A DNA stretch of 7,071 nucleotides from Pseudorhodoplanes sp. (GCA_008933495.1 WBUW01000156.1:1-7071); one strand, 5' to 3'; shown: positions 1 through 6,592, counted from the stretch's first letter. Translations and numbers: made by a program. Notes: generated from the letters alone by a model not told the origin.

Positions 1-1095
1 CCGCAATCGGCCGACGCGCTCGCCCGCCGCTTCCGCCTGACGCGCATTGAATCGCTCAACCTGCCGGCGGCCGGTATCACGATCTTCCGCTGGCGTATTC
101 CCGACCGCCGCAGCGTGCCGGCGGTGATCCGCCAGCTCGAAGCCGACCGCTTCATCCGCGCCGTGCAGCCGAATTATCTCTACACGCTGTCGCAGACCCA
201 GACGGCGAGCGCGCCGCCCGACGCTCCGCTCGGCGATCCGGCGCAATATGCGCTCGGCAAGCTGCGGCTCGGCCAGGCGCACGGCATTGCCCAGGGCGAC
301 CGCGTGCTGGTGGCGGTCATCGATTCCGGCGTCGATGCAGGCCATCCGGAACTGGCCGGCGTCATCGCCGACACCTACGACACGCTCGATCCGAACGAGC
401 CGCCGCATTCCCACGGCACCGCGATCGCCGGCACGATTGCCGCGCATTCGCGGCTGCGCGGGGTGGCGCCGGCCGCGCGCCTGCTCGCCATTCGCGCCTT
501 CGGGGAGTCCAAGGGCGGTGCCGAGGGCACCACCTTCAACATCCTCAGGGGCATCGACTGGGCGATCGCCAAAGGCGCGCGCGTCATCAATATGAGCTTC
601 GCCGGCCCGGCCGATCCCGCCCTGTCGCGGGCGCTCGCCGCCGCGCGCGCCAAGGGCATGGTCCTGATCGCCGCCGCCGGCAATGCCGGGCCCAAGTCGC
701 CGCCGCTCTATCCGGCCGCCGATCCCAACGTGATCGCGGTGACGGCGACCGACGCGCACGACAACCTGTTCCCGGCCTCCAACCGCGGCGCCCATGTCGA
801 AATCGCCGCCCCTGGCGTGGACATTCTGGCGCCTGCCACCGGCGGCAGCTACCAGGTGTCCTCGGGCACCTCGCTGGCGGCCGCGCATGTGAGCGGGATC
901 GCGGCGCTGCTGGTCGAGCGCAAGCCCGATCTGACCGGCGACCAGGTCCGCCGCATCCTGGCGGGGAGCGCCAAGGATCTCGGGCCCCGGGGCAGGGATA
1001 TGTATTTCGGCGCCGGGCTGGCGGACGCCTTTCAGGCGCTGATGACGCCGGAAATCGCCGGCGCCCCCCACAATACCTCGGCGGCCGCGCGCTGA
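1..1095 (+). CDS. Subtilisin-like S8 family serine peptidase, 5'-truncated by window edge
   Basis: This is a subtilase that hydrolyses peptide bonds by an Asp-His-Ser mechanism. The frame is open from base 1, so the start lies outside the window and 364 codons are visible. The triad is complete: Asp in VAVIDSGVD (codon 108, base 322), His in HSHGTAIAG (codon 138, base 412) and Ser in SSGTSLAAAH (codon 291, base 871). The oxyanion Asn is in AAAGNAG (codon 228). The spacings (30, 90 and 63 residues) are close to those of subtilisin. The first 60 or so visible residues, ending near QPNYLYTL, look like the end of an N-terminal prodomain, as in many rhizobial S8 proteins. Any signal peptide would lie upstream and cannot be seen. 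The protein ends soon after the catalytic domain (GAGLADAFQAL, then a short tail), so there is no C-terminal extension. Export or periplasmic action is inferred from the family. The GTG at 115 is internal and unlikely to be the true start. Confidence 0.93.
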   Translation, partial: PQSADALARRFRLTRIESLNLPAAGITIFRWRIPDRRSVPAVIRQLEADRFIRAVQPNYLYTLSQTQTASAPPDAPLGDPAQYALGKLRLGQAHGIAQGDRVLVAVIDSGVDAGHPELAGVIADTYDTLDPNEPPHSHGTAIAGTIAAHSRLRGVAPAARLLAIRAFGESKGGAEGTTFNILRGIDWAIAKGARVINMSFAGPADPALSRALAAARAKGMVLIAAAGNAGPKSPPLYPAADPNVIAVTATDAHDNLFPASNRGAHVEIAAPGVDILAPATGGSYQVSSGTSLAAAHVSGIAALLVERKPDLTGDQVRRILAGSAKDLGPRGRDMYFGAGLADAFQALMTPEIAGAPHNTSAAAR

Positions 1096-1156
1096 ACGGC
1101 CCGGCGTCTCGCCCTGTCAGTTGGCCGTCATGAAAGCGACGGGCCGGCCGGGACCG

Positions 1157-1182
1157 TGATCCGTTCTGATCGAACCGGATCA
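1157..1182. repeat. Imperfect inverted repeat, hairpin-forming
   Basis: The left arm TGATCCGTTC (1157-1166) pairs with the right arm GAACCGGATCA (1172-1182) through one bulged base, across a five-base loop TGATC. It lies 60 bases past the peptidase stop codon and has no T-run behind it, so it is not a standard intrinsic terminator. It may be one end of a dispersed intergenic palindromic element. A transcription-factor site is the alternative. Confidence 0.45.
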
Positions 1183-1351
1183 TAGTCCGATATCTTCGAT
1201 TTTCGCGCGATCTTGCGCCAACCGCACCCCGCTTCGGCGGATCGCGCCCTAGCCGGCCCGTTCTTTTCGACGCCCCGGTATTTTCTTTGAACCAATCCTC
1301 CCGCGGGCGCGACGAACGGTTATCGGGCCGATCATGGCCCTTCCAGATTGC

Positions 1352-1358
1352 AGGGGAA
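1352..1358 (+). promoter_or_regulatory. Ribosome-binding site of the small exported protein
   Basis: The purine run AGGGGAA lies four bases before the ATG at 1363. It sits inside the longer reading frame that would begin at TTG 1348, so it argues for ATG 1363 as the real start. Confidence 0.7.
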
Positions 1359-1362
1359 TGTC

Positions 1363-1662
1363 ATGTCCAAGACTTTTGCCGCCGTGCTTGCCGCGCTCAT
1401 GCTGGTCACCGCCGTCGCCGTTTCCGGCGGCCAGGCGCAAGCCAAGGGCTGGAAAACGGGTGTTGCGGTCGGCGTCGGTGTGCTCGCCGGTGCCGCCATC
1501 GCTTCGCACGCTTATGGCGCCTACGGCGCCTACGGCGCCTATGGCGCGCCGGTTTATGTCGGCGGGCCCGCCTATCGCGAATGCCGGGCGGTCGCCCGCT
1601 ACGACGCCTGGGGCAATTACATCCGCACCGTGCGGGTGTGTGACGTCCCCTACGGCTGGTAA
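1363..1662 (+). CDS. Small exported protein with YGA tandem repeats, function unknown
   Basis: This is a 99-residue protein of unrecognised function. It starts MSKTFAAVLAALML and has a Lys-containing N-end, a hydrophobic core and a likely signal-peptidase I site after AQA (about residue 26), so it is probably periplasmic or surface-exposed. A second hydrophobic, glycine-rich segment (GVAVGVGVLAGAAIA, about residues 32-46) could be a membrane span, in which case the protein would be anchored. Four consecutive Tyr-Gly-Ala units follow (residues 51-62). The C-terminal part has two cysteines (in YRECRAV and VRVCDVP) about 19 residues apart, which could form a disulfide outside the cytoplasm, and it ends PYGW. 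Small Gly/Tyr-rich exported proteins of this sort are common in Hyphomicrobiales and usually annotated as hypothetical. The gene is monocistronic: a gap lies before it and a strong terminator after it. The TTG at 1348 would add five residues but overlaps the ribosome-binding site. Confidence 0.82.
   Translation: MSKTFAAVLAALMLVTAVAVSGGQAQAKGWKTGVAVGVGVLAGAAIASHAYGAYGAYGAYGAPVYVGGPAYRECRAVARYDAWGNYIRTVRVCDVPYGW
1513..1548 (+). repeat. Four tandem 9-base units encoding Tyr-Gly-Ala
   Basis: Four in-frame copies of TAY-GGC-GCN lie inside the small exported protein gene. Copies 2 and 3 are identical (TACGGCGCC). The first and last begin with TAT, and the last ends GCG. The arrangement suggests recent slippage expansion, and the copy number could vary between strains. 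Confidence 0.9.
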
Positions 1663-1712
1663 CGCTCGCGGATCGGCGCTCGCGCCCCTTCCACCCCAGC
1701 GCCGTTCTGCCC

Positions 1713-1750
1713 GACCCGCCCGGCCTGTCCCCGCCGGGCGGGTCCTTTTT
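1713..1750 (+). terminator. Rho-independent terminator after the small exported protein
   Basis: A perfect 12-base-pair GC-rich stem (GACCCGCCCGGC at 1713-1724 against 1733-1744) encloses an eight-base loop and is followed by C and five T residues (1746-1750). It lies 50 bases past the stop codon of the small gene. It should separate that transcript from the transporter operon starting at 1853. The complementary strand has no matching T-run, so it looks one-directional. Confidence 0.92.
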
Positions 1751-1852
1751 GCGGCGCGCCATGGAGCTGTGAATCGATAAAGCGCAGTTTTTAGTCTGGA
1801 CGATACGGCCGAAACATGTGGAATATGCGTCCAATAAGGGGAACGTGGTTCA
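1751..1852 (+). promoter_or_regulatory. Leader region of the transporter operon
   Basis: This 102-base stretch between the terminator and the livG-like start is more AT-rich than its surroundings. It must hold the operon promoter unless transcription reads through the terminator. I could not assign a convincing -35/-10 pair. Weak hexamers such as GATAAA (1775-1780) and TGGACG (1797-1802) lack good partners at 16-18 bases. The ribosome-binding site AAGGGGA (1836-1842) lies ten bases before the ATG. Confidence 0.4.
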
Positions 1853-2608
1853 ATGCGTGGTGACATTATCCTCCAAACCGAGGATTTGACTAAGGAATTC
1901 GCGGGATTCGTTGCGGTCAACGGCGTCAATCTGCAAGTCACGCGCGGCACGATTCATGCGCTGATCGGGCCGAACGGGGCGGGCAAGACGACCTGCTTCA
2001 ACCTGCTGACGAAATTCCTTGCGCCCACGCGCGGCCGCATTCTGTACAAGGGCGAGGATATAACCAGCCTGGCGCCGGCCGACGTCGCCCGCCTCGGCGT
2101 CGTGCGCTCCTTCCAGATTTCGGCGGTGTTTCCGCATTTGAGCGTGCTGGAAAATGTCCGCATCGCGCTGCAGCGCCGGCGCGGCGGCTCGTTCGATTTC
2201 TGGCGTTCGCGCGACGTGCTCGATGTTTTCAACGAGCGCGCCCTGTCGCTGATCGAGGACGTGGGCCTTTCCGATTTCGTCGGCGTGCCCGCGGTCGAAT
2301 TGCCCTATGGCCGCAAGCGCGCACTTGAAATCGCGACCACGCTCGCGCTCGATCCGGAAATGCTCCTGCTCGACGAGCCGACCGCCGGCATGGGCCACGA
2401 GGACATCGACCGCATCGCCGCCCTGATCAAGCGCGTCGCGGCCGACCGCACCGTGCTGATGGTCGAGCACAATCTCAGCGTGGTGTCCGACCTGTCCGAC
2501 ATCATCACCGTGCTGACGCGCGGAGCGGTTCTGGCGGAAGGCCCCTACGAGGAGATTTCCAACAATCCGAGCGTGCGCGAAGCCTATATGGGTGTCGGCC
2601 ATGCTTGA
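1853..2608 (+). CDS. livG: LivG-like ABC transporter ATP-binding protein
   Basis: This is one of the two cytoplasmic ATPases that power a branched-chain-amino-acid-type (HAAT family) importer. The 251-residue length is typical of LivG. Visible motifs are Walker A GPNGAGKTT (residues 39-47), Q-loop Gln88 in RSFQI, the signature-like segment LPYGRKRALEIA (150-161), Walker B MLLLDEPTAGM (170-180, catalytic Glu175) and switch His206 in MVEHNL. The signature reads YGRKR, where classical LivG has YGQQR and typical ABC proteins have SGGQ. The D-loop region is GMGHED rather than GLNP. Both variants recur in alphaproteobacterial Liv-like ATPases, so I read them as a subfamily mark, not damage. ATG 1853 has a good AAGGGGA ribosome-binding site. 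The gene opens the operon and its 3' end overlaps livF. The symbol denotes family, not proven substrate. Confidence 0.93.
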   Translation: MRGDIILQTEDLTKEFAGFVAVNGVNLQVTRGTIHALIGPNGAGKTTCFNLLTKFLAPTRGRILYKGEDITSLAPADVARLGVVRSFQISAVFPHLSVLENVRIALQRRRGGSFDFWRSRDVLDVFNERALSLIEDVGLSDFVGVPAVELPYGRKRALEIATTLALDPEMLLLDEPTAGMGHEDIDRIAALIKRVAADRTVLMVEHNLSVVSDLSDIITVLTRGAVLAEGPYEEISNNPSVREAYMGVGHA

Positions 2609-3317
2609 TCCACGCACGCCGCTCCTGTCGGTTGCCGACCTCGAAGCCTGGTACGGCGAATCCCACATTCTTCACGGTGTCACGTTCGATGTGTTCCCTG
2701 GCGAGGTGGTGACGCTCCTCGGGCGCAACGGGGCGGGAAAGACGACCACCCTGAAATCGGTCATGGGCATCGTCGGACGGCGCAACGGTTCGATCCGCTT
2801 CGAGGGGGCGGAGACCATCAACCTGCCCTCGAACGCGATCGCGCGCGCGGGCGTGGCCTTTTGTCCAGAGGAACGCGGCATTTTCGCAAGCCTCAATGTC
2901 GAGGAAAACCTGCTGCTGCCGCCGCAGGTCAAGCCGGGCGGGCTGAAGCTCGAGCAGATTTTCGAGCTGTTTCCGAACCTGCGCGAGCGTCTGGGATCGA
3001 GCCAGGGCACCAAGCTTTCCGGCGGCGAACAGCAGATGCTCGCGATCGGGCGAATCCTGCGCACCGGCGCGCGGCTGCTGCTGCTCGACGAGCCGACCGA
3101 GGGCCTTGCGCCGGTCATCATCCAGCAGATCGGCAAGACGATCCGCGCGCTCAAGGAAAAGGGATTTACGATCCTGCTCGTCGAACAGAACTTCCGTTTC
3201 GCGTCGACGGTCGCCGACCGCTACTATGTCATGGAGCACGGGCGCGTCGTGCACCGCTTTGCCAATTCCGAGCTCGATGCCAATCTCGAAAAGCTTCACG
3301 AGTATCTCGGAGTTTGA
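2601..3317 (+). CDS. livF: LivF-like ABC transporter ATP-binding protein
   Basis: This is the second ATPase of the importer, pairing with LivG at the membrane. It is 238 residues long from ATG 2601, normal for LivF. Motifs are Walker A GRNGAGKTT (41-49), the Q-loop region CPEERGIF with Glu where many ABC proteins have Gln, the canonical signature LSGGEQQ (139-145), Walker B LLLLDEPTEGLAP (catalytic Glu164) and VEQN at the switch position, where Gln196 replaces His. VEQN and the Q-loop Glu are both usual in LivF, so the enzyme looks intact. The start codon overlaps the last eight bases of livG, which implies translational coupling. An in-frame GTG at 2592 would add three residues and cannot be excluded, because neither start has a strong ribosome-binding site. 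The gene ends 39 bases before the binding-protein start. Confidence 0.93.
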   Translation: MLDPRTPLLSVADLEAWYGESHILHGVTFDVFPGEVVTLLGRNGAGKTTTLKSVMGIVGRRNGSIRFEGAETINLPSNAIARAGVAFCPEERGIFASLNVEENLLLPPQVKPGGLKLEQIFELFPNLRERLGSSQGTKLSGGEQQMLAIGRILRTGARLLLLDEPTEGLAPVIIQQIGKTIRALKEKGFTILLVEQNFRFASTVADRYYVMEHGRVVHRFANSELDANLEKLHEYLGV

Positions 3318-3345
3318 TTTACTACCGGTCAGTTCAACAAGAGAT

Positions 3346-3351
3346 GGAGGA
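3346..3351 (+). promoter_or_regulatory. Strong ribosome-binding site of the binding-protein gene
   Basis: GGAGGA is close to ideal and lies five bases before ATG 3357 but only two bases before the in-frame GTG at 3354. The spacing therefore favours ATG 3357. It is the strongest ribosome-binding site in the operon, which fits the need for more binding protein than membrane subunits. Confidence 0.8.
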
Positions 3352-3356
3352 ATGTG

Positions 3357-4568
3357 ATGAAACGGCTACTCGGCTTCGCTGCGATCGCAGCGGCGATTGG
3401 ATGTGCGCCGGCGCATGCACAATTTACCGACGGCATCATCAAGATCGGCGTCATGAACGACATGTCGGGCCTGTATGCCGATCTCACCGGCCCGGGCTCG
3501 GTGGTCGCCGCGCAGATGGCGGTTGAGGATTCCGGCGCCGCCGCCAAGGGCCTGAAAGTCGAGGTCGTCGGCGCCGACCATCAGAACAAGCCGGACATCG
3601 GCTCCAACGTCGTGCGGCAATGGATCGACCGTGACAAGGTCGATGTGATCGTGGACGTGCCGACCTCCTCGGTCGCGCTCGCGGTGACCGAAATCGTGAA
3701 AGAAAAGAACAAGGTATTCCTGGTCTCCGGCGCCGCGGCGTCGGACCTGACCGGAGCCAAATGTTCGCCCAACACCATCCACTGGACCTATGACACCTGG
3801 GCACTGGCGAACGGCACCGGCAACGCGATCGTGAAGACCGGCGGCGATACCTGGTTCTTCCTGACCGCCGACTATGCCTTCGGCCATGCGCTTGAACGCG
3901 ACACCGCAGCCGTCGTCGAAAAGAACGGCGGCAAGGTGCTCGGCAAGGTCCGCCATCCGTTCCCCGGCACCGACTTCTCCTCCTTCCTGTTGCAGGCGCA
4001 GACCTCGAAAGCGAAAATCATCGGCCTCGCCAATGCCGGCGGCGACACGATCAATTCGATCAAGCAGGCGGCGGAGTTCGGCATCACCAAGGGCGGGCAG
4101 AACCTCGCCGGCCTCTTGGTGTTCATCTCCGACGTGAAGGCGCTCGGCTTGCCGATCGCGCAAGGGCTGATCTTCACGGAAGCCTGGTACTGGGACATGA
4201 ACGACACCAACCGCGCCTTCGCCAAGAAGTTCGCGGAACGCAACAAGGGCATCTATCCGAGCATGATCCATGCCGGCGTCTATTCGGCGGTCACGCACTA
4301 TCTGAAGGCGGTGTCGGATCTGAAGAGCGACGGCGACGGCAAGGCGGTGGTTGCCAAGATGAAGGCGATGCCGACCGACGACAAGCTGATGGGCAAGGGC
4401 ACGGTCCGCGCCGACGGCCGCAAGATCCACCCGATGTATCTGTTCGAGGTGAAGAAGCCCCAGGAATCGAAGGGTCCGTGGGACCTCTACAAGCTGCGCG
4501 CCACGATTCCCGCCGACCAGGCCTTCCGCCCGATCGGCGAAGGCAAGTGCCCGCTGGTGGGCGGCTGA
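3357..4568 (+). CDS. Periplasmic substrate-binding protein of Liv-type ABC transporter (type 1 fold)
   Basis: This 403-residue protein of the Peripla_BP_6 / LivK-like family captures a small ligand in the periplasm and delivers it to the LivHMGF-like complex. A signal peptide (MKRLLGFAAIAAAIG, ending APAHA) suggests cleavage before Gln22. Cys16 lies in a poor lipobox (AIGC), so a lipoprotein is less likely. Mature-domain landmarks are IKIGVMNDMSG (29-38), PTSSVALAV (102-110) and VSGAAASDLTG (123-133), where Liv proteins hold ligand, then HWTYDTW (142-148), TADYAFG and GLANAGGDTINSIKQA. This pattern matches a branch common in rhizobia that differs from E. coli LivK/LivJ. Relatives bind varied ligands, including aromatic acids, amides and amino acids, so the substrate is open. 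The two mature cysteines (136 and 398 near the C-end) could form a disulfide. The gene sits mid-operon, after both ATPases. GTG 3354 is the alternative start. Confidence 0.94.
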   Translation: MKRLLGFAAIAAAIGCAPAHAQFTDGIIKIGVMNDMSGLYADLTGPGSVVAAQMAVEDSGAAAKGLKVEVVGADHQNKPDIGSNVVRQWIDRDKVDVIVDVPTSSVALAVTEIVKEKNKVFLVSGAAASDLTGAKCSPNTIHWTYDTWALANGTGNAIVKTGGDTWFFLTADYAFGHALERDTAAVVEKNGGKVLGKVRHPFPGTDFSSFLLQAQTSKAKIIGLANAGGDTINSIKQAAEFGITKGGQNLAGLLVFISDVKALGLPIAQGLIFTEAWYWDMNDTNRAFAKKFAERNKGIYPSMIHAGVYSAVTHYLKAVSDLKSDGDGKAVVAKMKAMPTDDKLMGKGTVRADGRKIHPMYLFEVKKPQESKGPWDLYKLRATIPADQAFRPIGEGKCPLVGG

Positions 4569-4579
4569 GCCAGGCCTGA

Positions 4580-4599
4580 TCTTCCCGCGCGCGGGAAGA
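4580..4599. repeat. Perfect 20-base palindrome between binding-protein and livH genes
   Basis: A self-complementary run, TCTTCCCG-CGCG-CGGGAAGA, begins 11 bases after the binding-protein stop codon. In RNA it would fold into an eight-base-pair stem with a CGCG tetraloop. No T-run follows, so a complete intrinsic terminator is unlikely. Hairpins placed after binding-protein genes often block 3' exonuclease decay and keep that message abundant, which is the inferred role. A dimeric regulator site is the alternative. Confidence 0.7.
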
Positions 4600-4705
4600 C
4601 CGACCAAACGGGTGAGGGGGCCGGCCTCGCGCTGGCTCCCTCGTCCCGCACCAAGCGTTGCGGCGCGCGCGCCGCGCCTGCCCCGTCCGTCGTCGCGAGT
4701 GATCG

Positions 4706-5593
4706 ATGTTCGAAATCTTCGGCATCCCGTCCCAGGCCCTGTTCGGGCAGCTTCTGATCGGCCTGATCAACGGCTCCTTTTACGCGCTGCTCAGCCTCGG
4801 GCTCGCCGTGATTTTCGGCATGCTCAACATCATCAATTTCACGCACGGCGCCCAGTACATGCTGGGCGCCTTCTGCGCCTATTTCGTTTTGACGTATGCC
4901 GGGCTCAATTACTGGTTTGCGCTCGTGATCGCCCCGATCGTCGTCGGCGCGACCGGCGTCGTGATCGAGCGCGTCTTCCTGCAATGGCTGTACAAGCTCG
5001 ATCATCTGTACGGTCTGCTGCTGACTTTCGGCCTCGCGCTCGTGATCGAGGGCGTGTTCCGCAACTATTTCGGCTCCTCGGGCCTGCCCTACCGCGTGCC
5101 GGATGCGCTGCAGGGCGGGCAGAATCTCGGCTTCATGTTCCTGCCCAATTACCGCGCCTGGGTGGTGGCGTTCTCGCTCGTGGTGTGCCTGGCCACCTGG
5201 TACCTGATCGAGCGCACGCGGCTTGGCGCCTATCTGCGCGCGGCGACCGAAAACCCGACGCTGGTGCGCGCCTTCGGCATCAACGTGCCGCGCATGATCA
5301 CGCTGACCTATGGCTTCGGCGTCGGCCTCGCTGCACTCGCCGGCGTGATGGCGGCGCCGATCTACAACGTGTCGCCGCAGATGGGCGCCGACCTGATCAT
5401 CATCGTGTTCGCGGTCGTGGTGATCGGCGGCATGGGCTCGATCATGGGGGCGATCGTCACCGGTTTCGGGCTCGGCGTCATCGAGGGCCTGACCAAGGTG
5501 TTTTTCCCGGAAGCCTCCAACACCGTGATTTTCGTCATCATGGCCATTGTGCTTCTGATCCGGCCGGCCGGACTGTTCGGACGGGGGACCTGA
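4706..5593 (+). CDS. livH: LivH-like branched-chain-type ABC transporter permease
   Basis: This is an inner-membrane permease subunit that forms half of the translocation path. It has 295 residues, the usual LivH length, and about eight hydrophobic spans. The family signature is clear near the N-end: INGSFYALLSLGLAVIFGML (21-40), then NIINFTHGAQYMLGAF (41-56). The segment ENPTLVRAFGINVPRM (182-197), followed by a Gly/Ala-rich helix GVGLAALAGVMAAP, is the cytoplasmic loop expected to dock with an ATPase. The protein ends IRPAGLFGRGT, typical of the family. It lies 137 bases after the binding-protein gene, an unusually wide gap for this operon, and has only a weak ribosome-binding site before ATG 4706. 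Expression may therefore be lower than that of the binding protein. The stop codon is one base from the livM start. Confidence 0.93.
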   Translation: MFEIFGIPSQALFGQLLIGLINGSFYALLSLGLAVIFGMLNIINFTHGAQYMLGAFCAYFVLTYAGLNYWFALVIAPIVVGATGVVIERVFLQWLYKLDHLYGLLLTFGLALVIEGVFRNYFGSSGLPYRVPDALQGGQNLGFMFLPNYRAWVVAFSLVVCLATWYLIERTRLGAYLRAATENPTLVRAFGINVPRMITLTYGFGVGLAALAGVMAAPIYNVSPQMGADLIIIVFAVVVIGGMGSIMGAIVTGFGLGVIEGLTKVFFPEASNTVIFVIMAIVLLIRPAGLFGRGT

Positions 5594-5594
5594 C

Positions 5595-6560
5595 ATGCAA
5601 CGCGTCGCCAGCCTGCAAGCCGTATCCTACAGCGAGCGCTCGCGCAGCGGGACCGTCGCCTTTTTGGTCATGGTCGCGCTTCTTCTGGTCGCGCCGACGG
5701 TGATCTATCCGCTGTTCCTGATGAAGGTCTTGTGCTTTGCGCTGTTCGCCTGCGCCTTCAATCTCCTGATCGGCTATGTCGGGCTGCTGTCGTTCGGCCA
5801 TGCGCTCTATTTCGGCTGGGCGAGCTATGTGTCGGCCTATACCGCAAAGGCCTGGGGCTTCACGCCCGAACTGGCCATCCTGTCGGGGGCGGCGACCGCA
5901 GCGGCGTTCGGGCTCGTGGCCGGCGCGCTCGCCATCCGCCGCCAGGGCATCTATTTCGCGATGATCACGCTGGCGCTCGCGCAGATGATGTATTTCTTCG
6001 CCGTGCAGGCGCCGTTCACCGGCGGCGAGGACGGCATCCAGGCGGTGCCGCGCGGGCACCTGTTCGGCCTGATCAGCCTCGCCGACCCGATGGCCATGTA
6101 TACGGTGGTGGTCGTCGTCTTTCTCGCCTGTTTCCTCGTGATCTACCGCATCATCCATTCGCCGTTCGGCGAGGTGCTGAAAGCGATCCGCGAGAACGAG
6201 GCGCGCGCGATCTCGCTCGGCTACAAGACCGACCGCTACAAGCTCGTGGCCTTCGTCCTCTCGGCGACGCTGGCCGGCGTGGCCGGCGGCATGAAGGCGA
6301 TCGTGTTCCAGCTCGCCTCGCTCACCGACGTCTATTGGGCGATGTCGGGCGAGGTCGTGCTGATGACGCTGGTCGGCGGGCTCGGCACCGTGTTCGGCCC
6401 GGTGGTCGGCGCCTTCGTGATCATCGCCATGCAGAATTATCTCGCCGCCTTCGGGCAATGGGTGATGGTCATCCAGGGGTCCATCTTCGTCGCCTGCGTG
6501 ATGCTGTTCCGCCGCGGCGTGATCGGCGAAATCGCCAATCTGTTCGGCATCAAGCTGTAG
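5595..6560 (+). CDS. livM: LivM-like branched-chain-type ABC transporter permease
   Basis: This is the second membrane permease, pairing with LivH. It has 321 residues, at the short end for LivM but normal for rhizobial homologues, which lack the longer N-terminal extension of E. coli LivM. After a polar N-end of about 18 residues, hydrophobic spans begin. The family hallmark is FNLLIGYVGLLSFGHALYFG (55-74). RRQGIYFAMITLALAQMMYF (115-134) and the ATPase-docking loop LKAIRENEARAISLGY (195-210), followed by KTDRYKLVAFVLSATLAG, are also visible. The C-terminal third has LMTLVGGLGTVFGPVVGAF (256-274), a conserved permease segment. The gene follows livH with a single-base gap and has its own GGGGGA ribosome-binding site (5583-5588) inside the livH end, so the pair is translationally coupled. 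It is the last transporter gene, and a GC-rich hairpin follows. Confidence 0.93.
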   Translation: MQRVASLQAVSYSERSRSGTVAFLVMVALLLVAPTVIYPLFLMKVLCFALFACAFNLLIGYVGLLSFGHALYFGWASYVSAYTAKAWGFTPELAILSGAATAAAFGLVAGALAIRRQGIYFAMITLALAQMMYFFAVQAPFTGGEDGIQAVPRGHLFGLISLADPMAMYTVVVVVFLACFLVIYRIIHSPFGEVLKAIRENEARAISLGYKTDRYKLVAFVLSATLAGVAGGMKAIVFQLASLTDVYWAMSGEVVLMTLVGGLGTVFGPVVGAFVIIAMQNYLAAFGQWVMVIQGSIFVACVMLFRRGVIGEIANLFGIKL

Positions 6561-6561
6561 A

Positions 6562-6592
6562 CGCGGCGCACCGGCCGTGCGCGCCGCGCTTT
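6562..6592 (+). terminator. Probable terminator at the end of the transporter operon
   Basis: An eight-base-pair GC stem (CGCGGCGC at 6562-6569 against GCGCCGCG at 6581-6588) starts one base after the livM stop. It has an 11-base loop that can pair partly within itself and is followed by C and only three T residues. The hairpin is strong but the T-run is short, so termination may be partial. Read-through would reach the small frame at 6615. Confidence 0.55.

Larger units (their letters stand above)
1096..1362. other. Intergenic gap between peptidase and small exported protein
   Basis: This 267-base stretch has no convincing gene on either strand. It holds an imperfect inverted repeat at about 1157-1182 and a tract ending at about 1252 that resembles a degenerate dispersed repeat. 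It also has a short cccgcggg palindrome (1300-1307) and the ribosome-binding site of the next gene. I saw no clear sigma-70 -35/-10 pair. The promoter of the small gene should lie here but could not be located. No T-rich terminator follows the peptidase gene. Confidence 0.6.

Noticed and set aside
1136..1153. GGCCGGCC palindrome after the peptidase gene as a terminator
   Set aside because: The arms are very short, it has no loop room and no T-run. It is a common by-product of high GC content.
1286..1322. Possible EcfG-type general-stress promoter before the small exported protein (TTTGAACC ... CGGTT)
   Set aside because: The two blocks are about 24 bases apart, too far for the 16-17 base spacer of that promoter class, and the first block lacks the leading GG.
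1249..1950. 233-codon minus-strand frame across the small exported gene and the livG start
   Set aside because: It runs through a terminator, a ribosome-binding site and the starts of two plus-strand genes and shows no family motif. It is a composition artefact.
3399..3407. Lipoprotein signal in the binding protein (AIGC, Cys16)
   Set aside because: The -3 position is Ala rather than Leu, Val or Ile, and a good signal-peptidase I site (APAHA then Gln) follows five residues later.
3366..4607. 413-codon open frame on the minus strand antisense to the binding-protein gene
   Set aside because: It mirrors a clearly real gene. Its predicted protein is rich in His, Arg, Asp and Gly with no recognisable domain, as expected from antisense frames in high-GC coding DNA.
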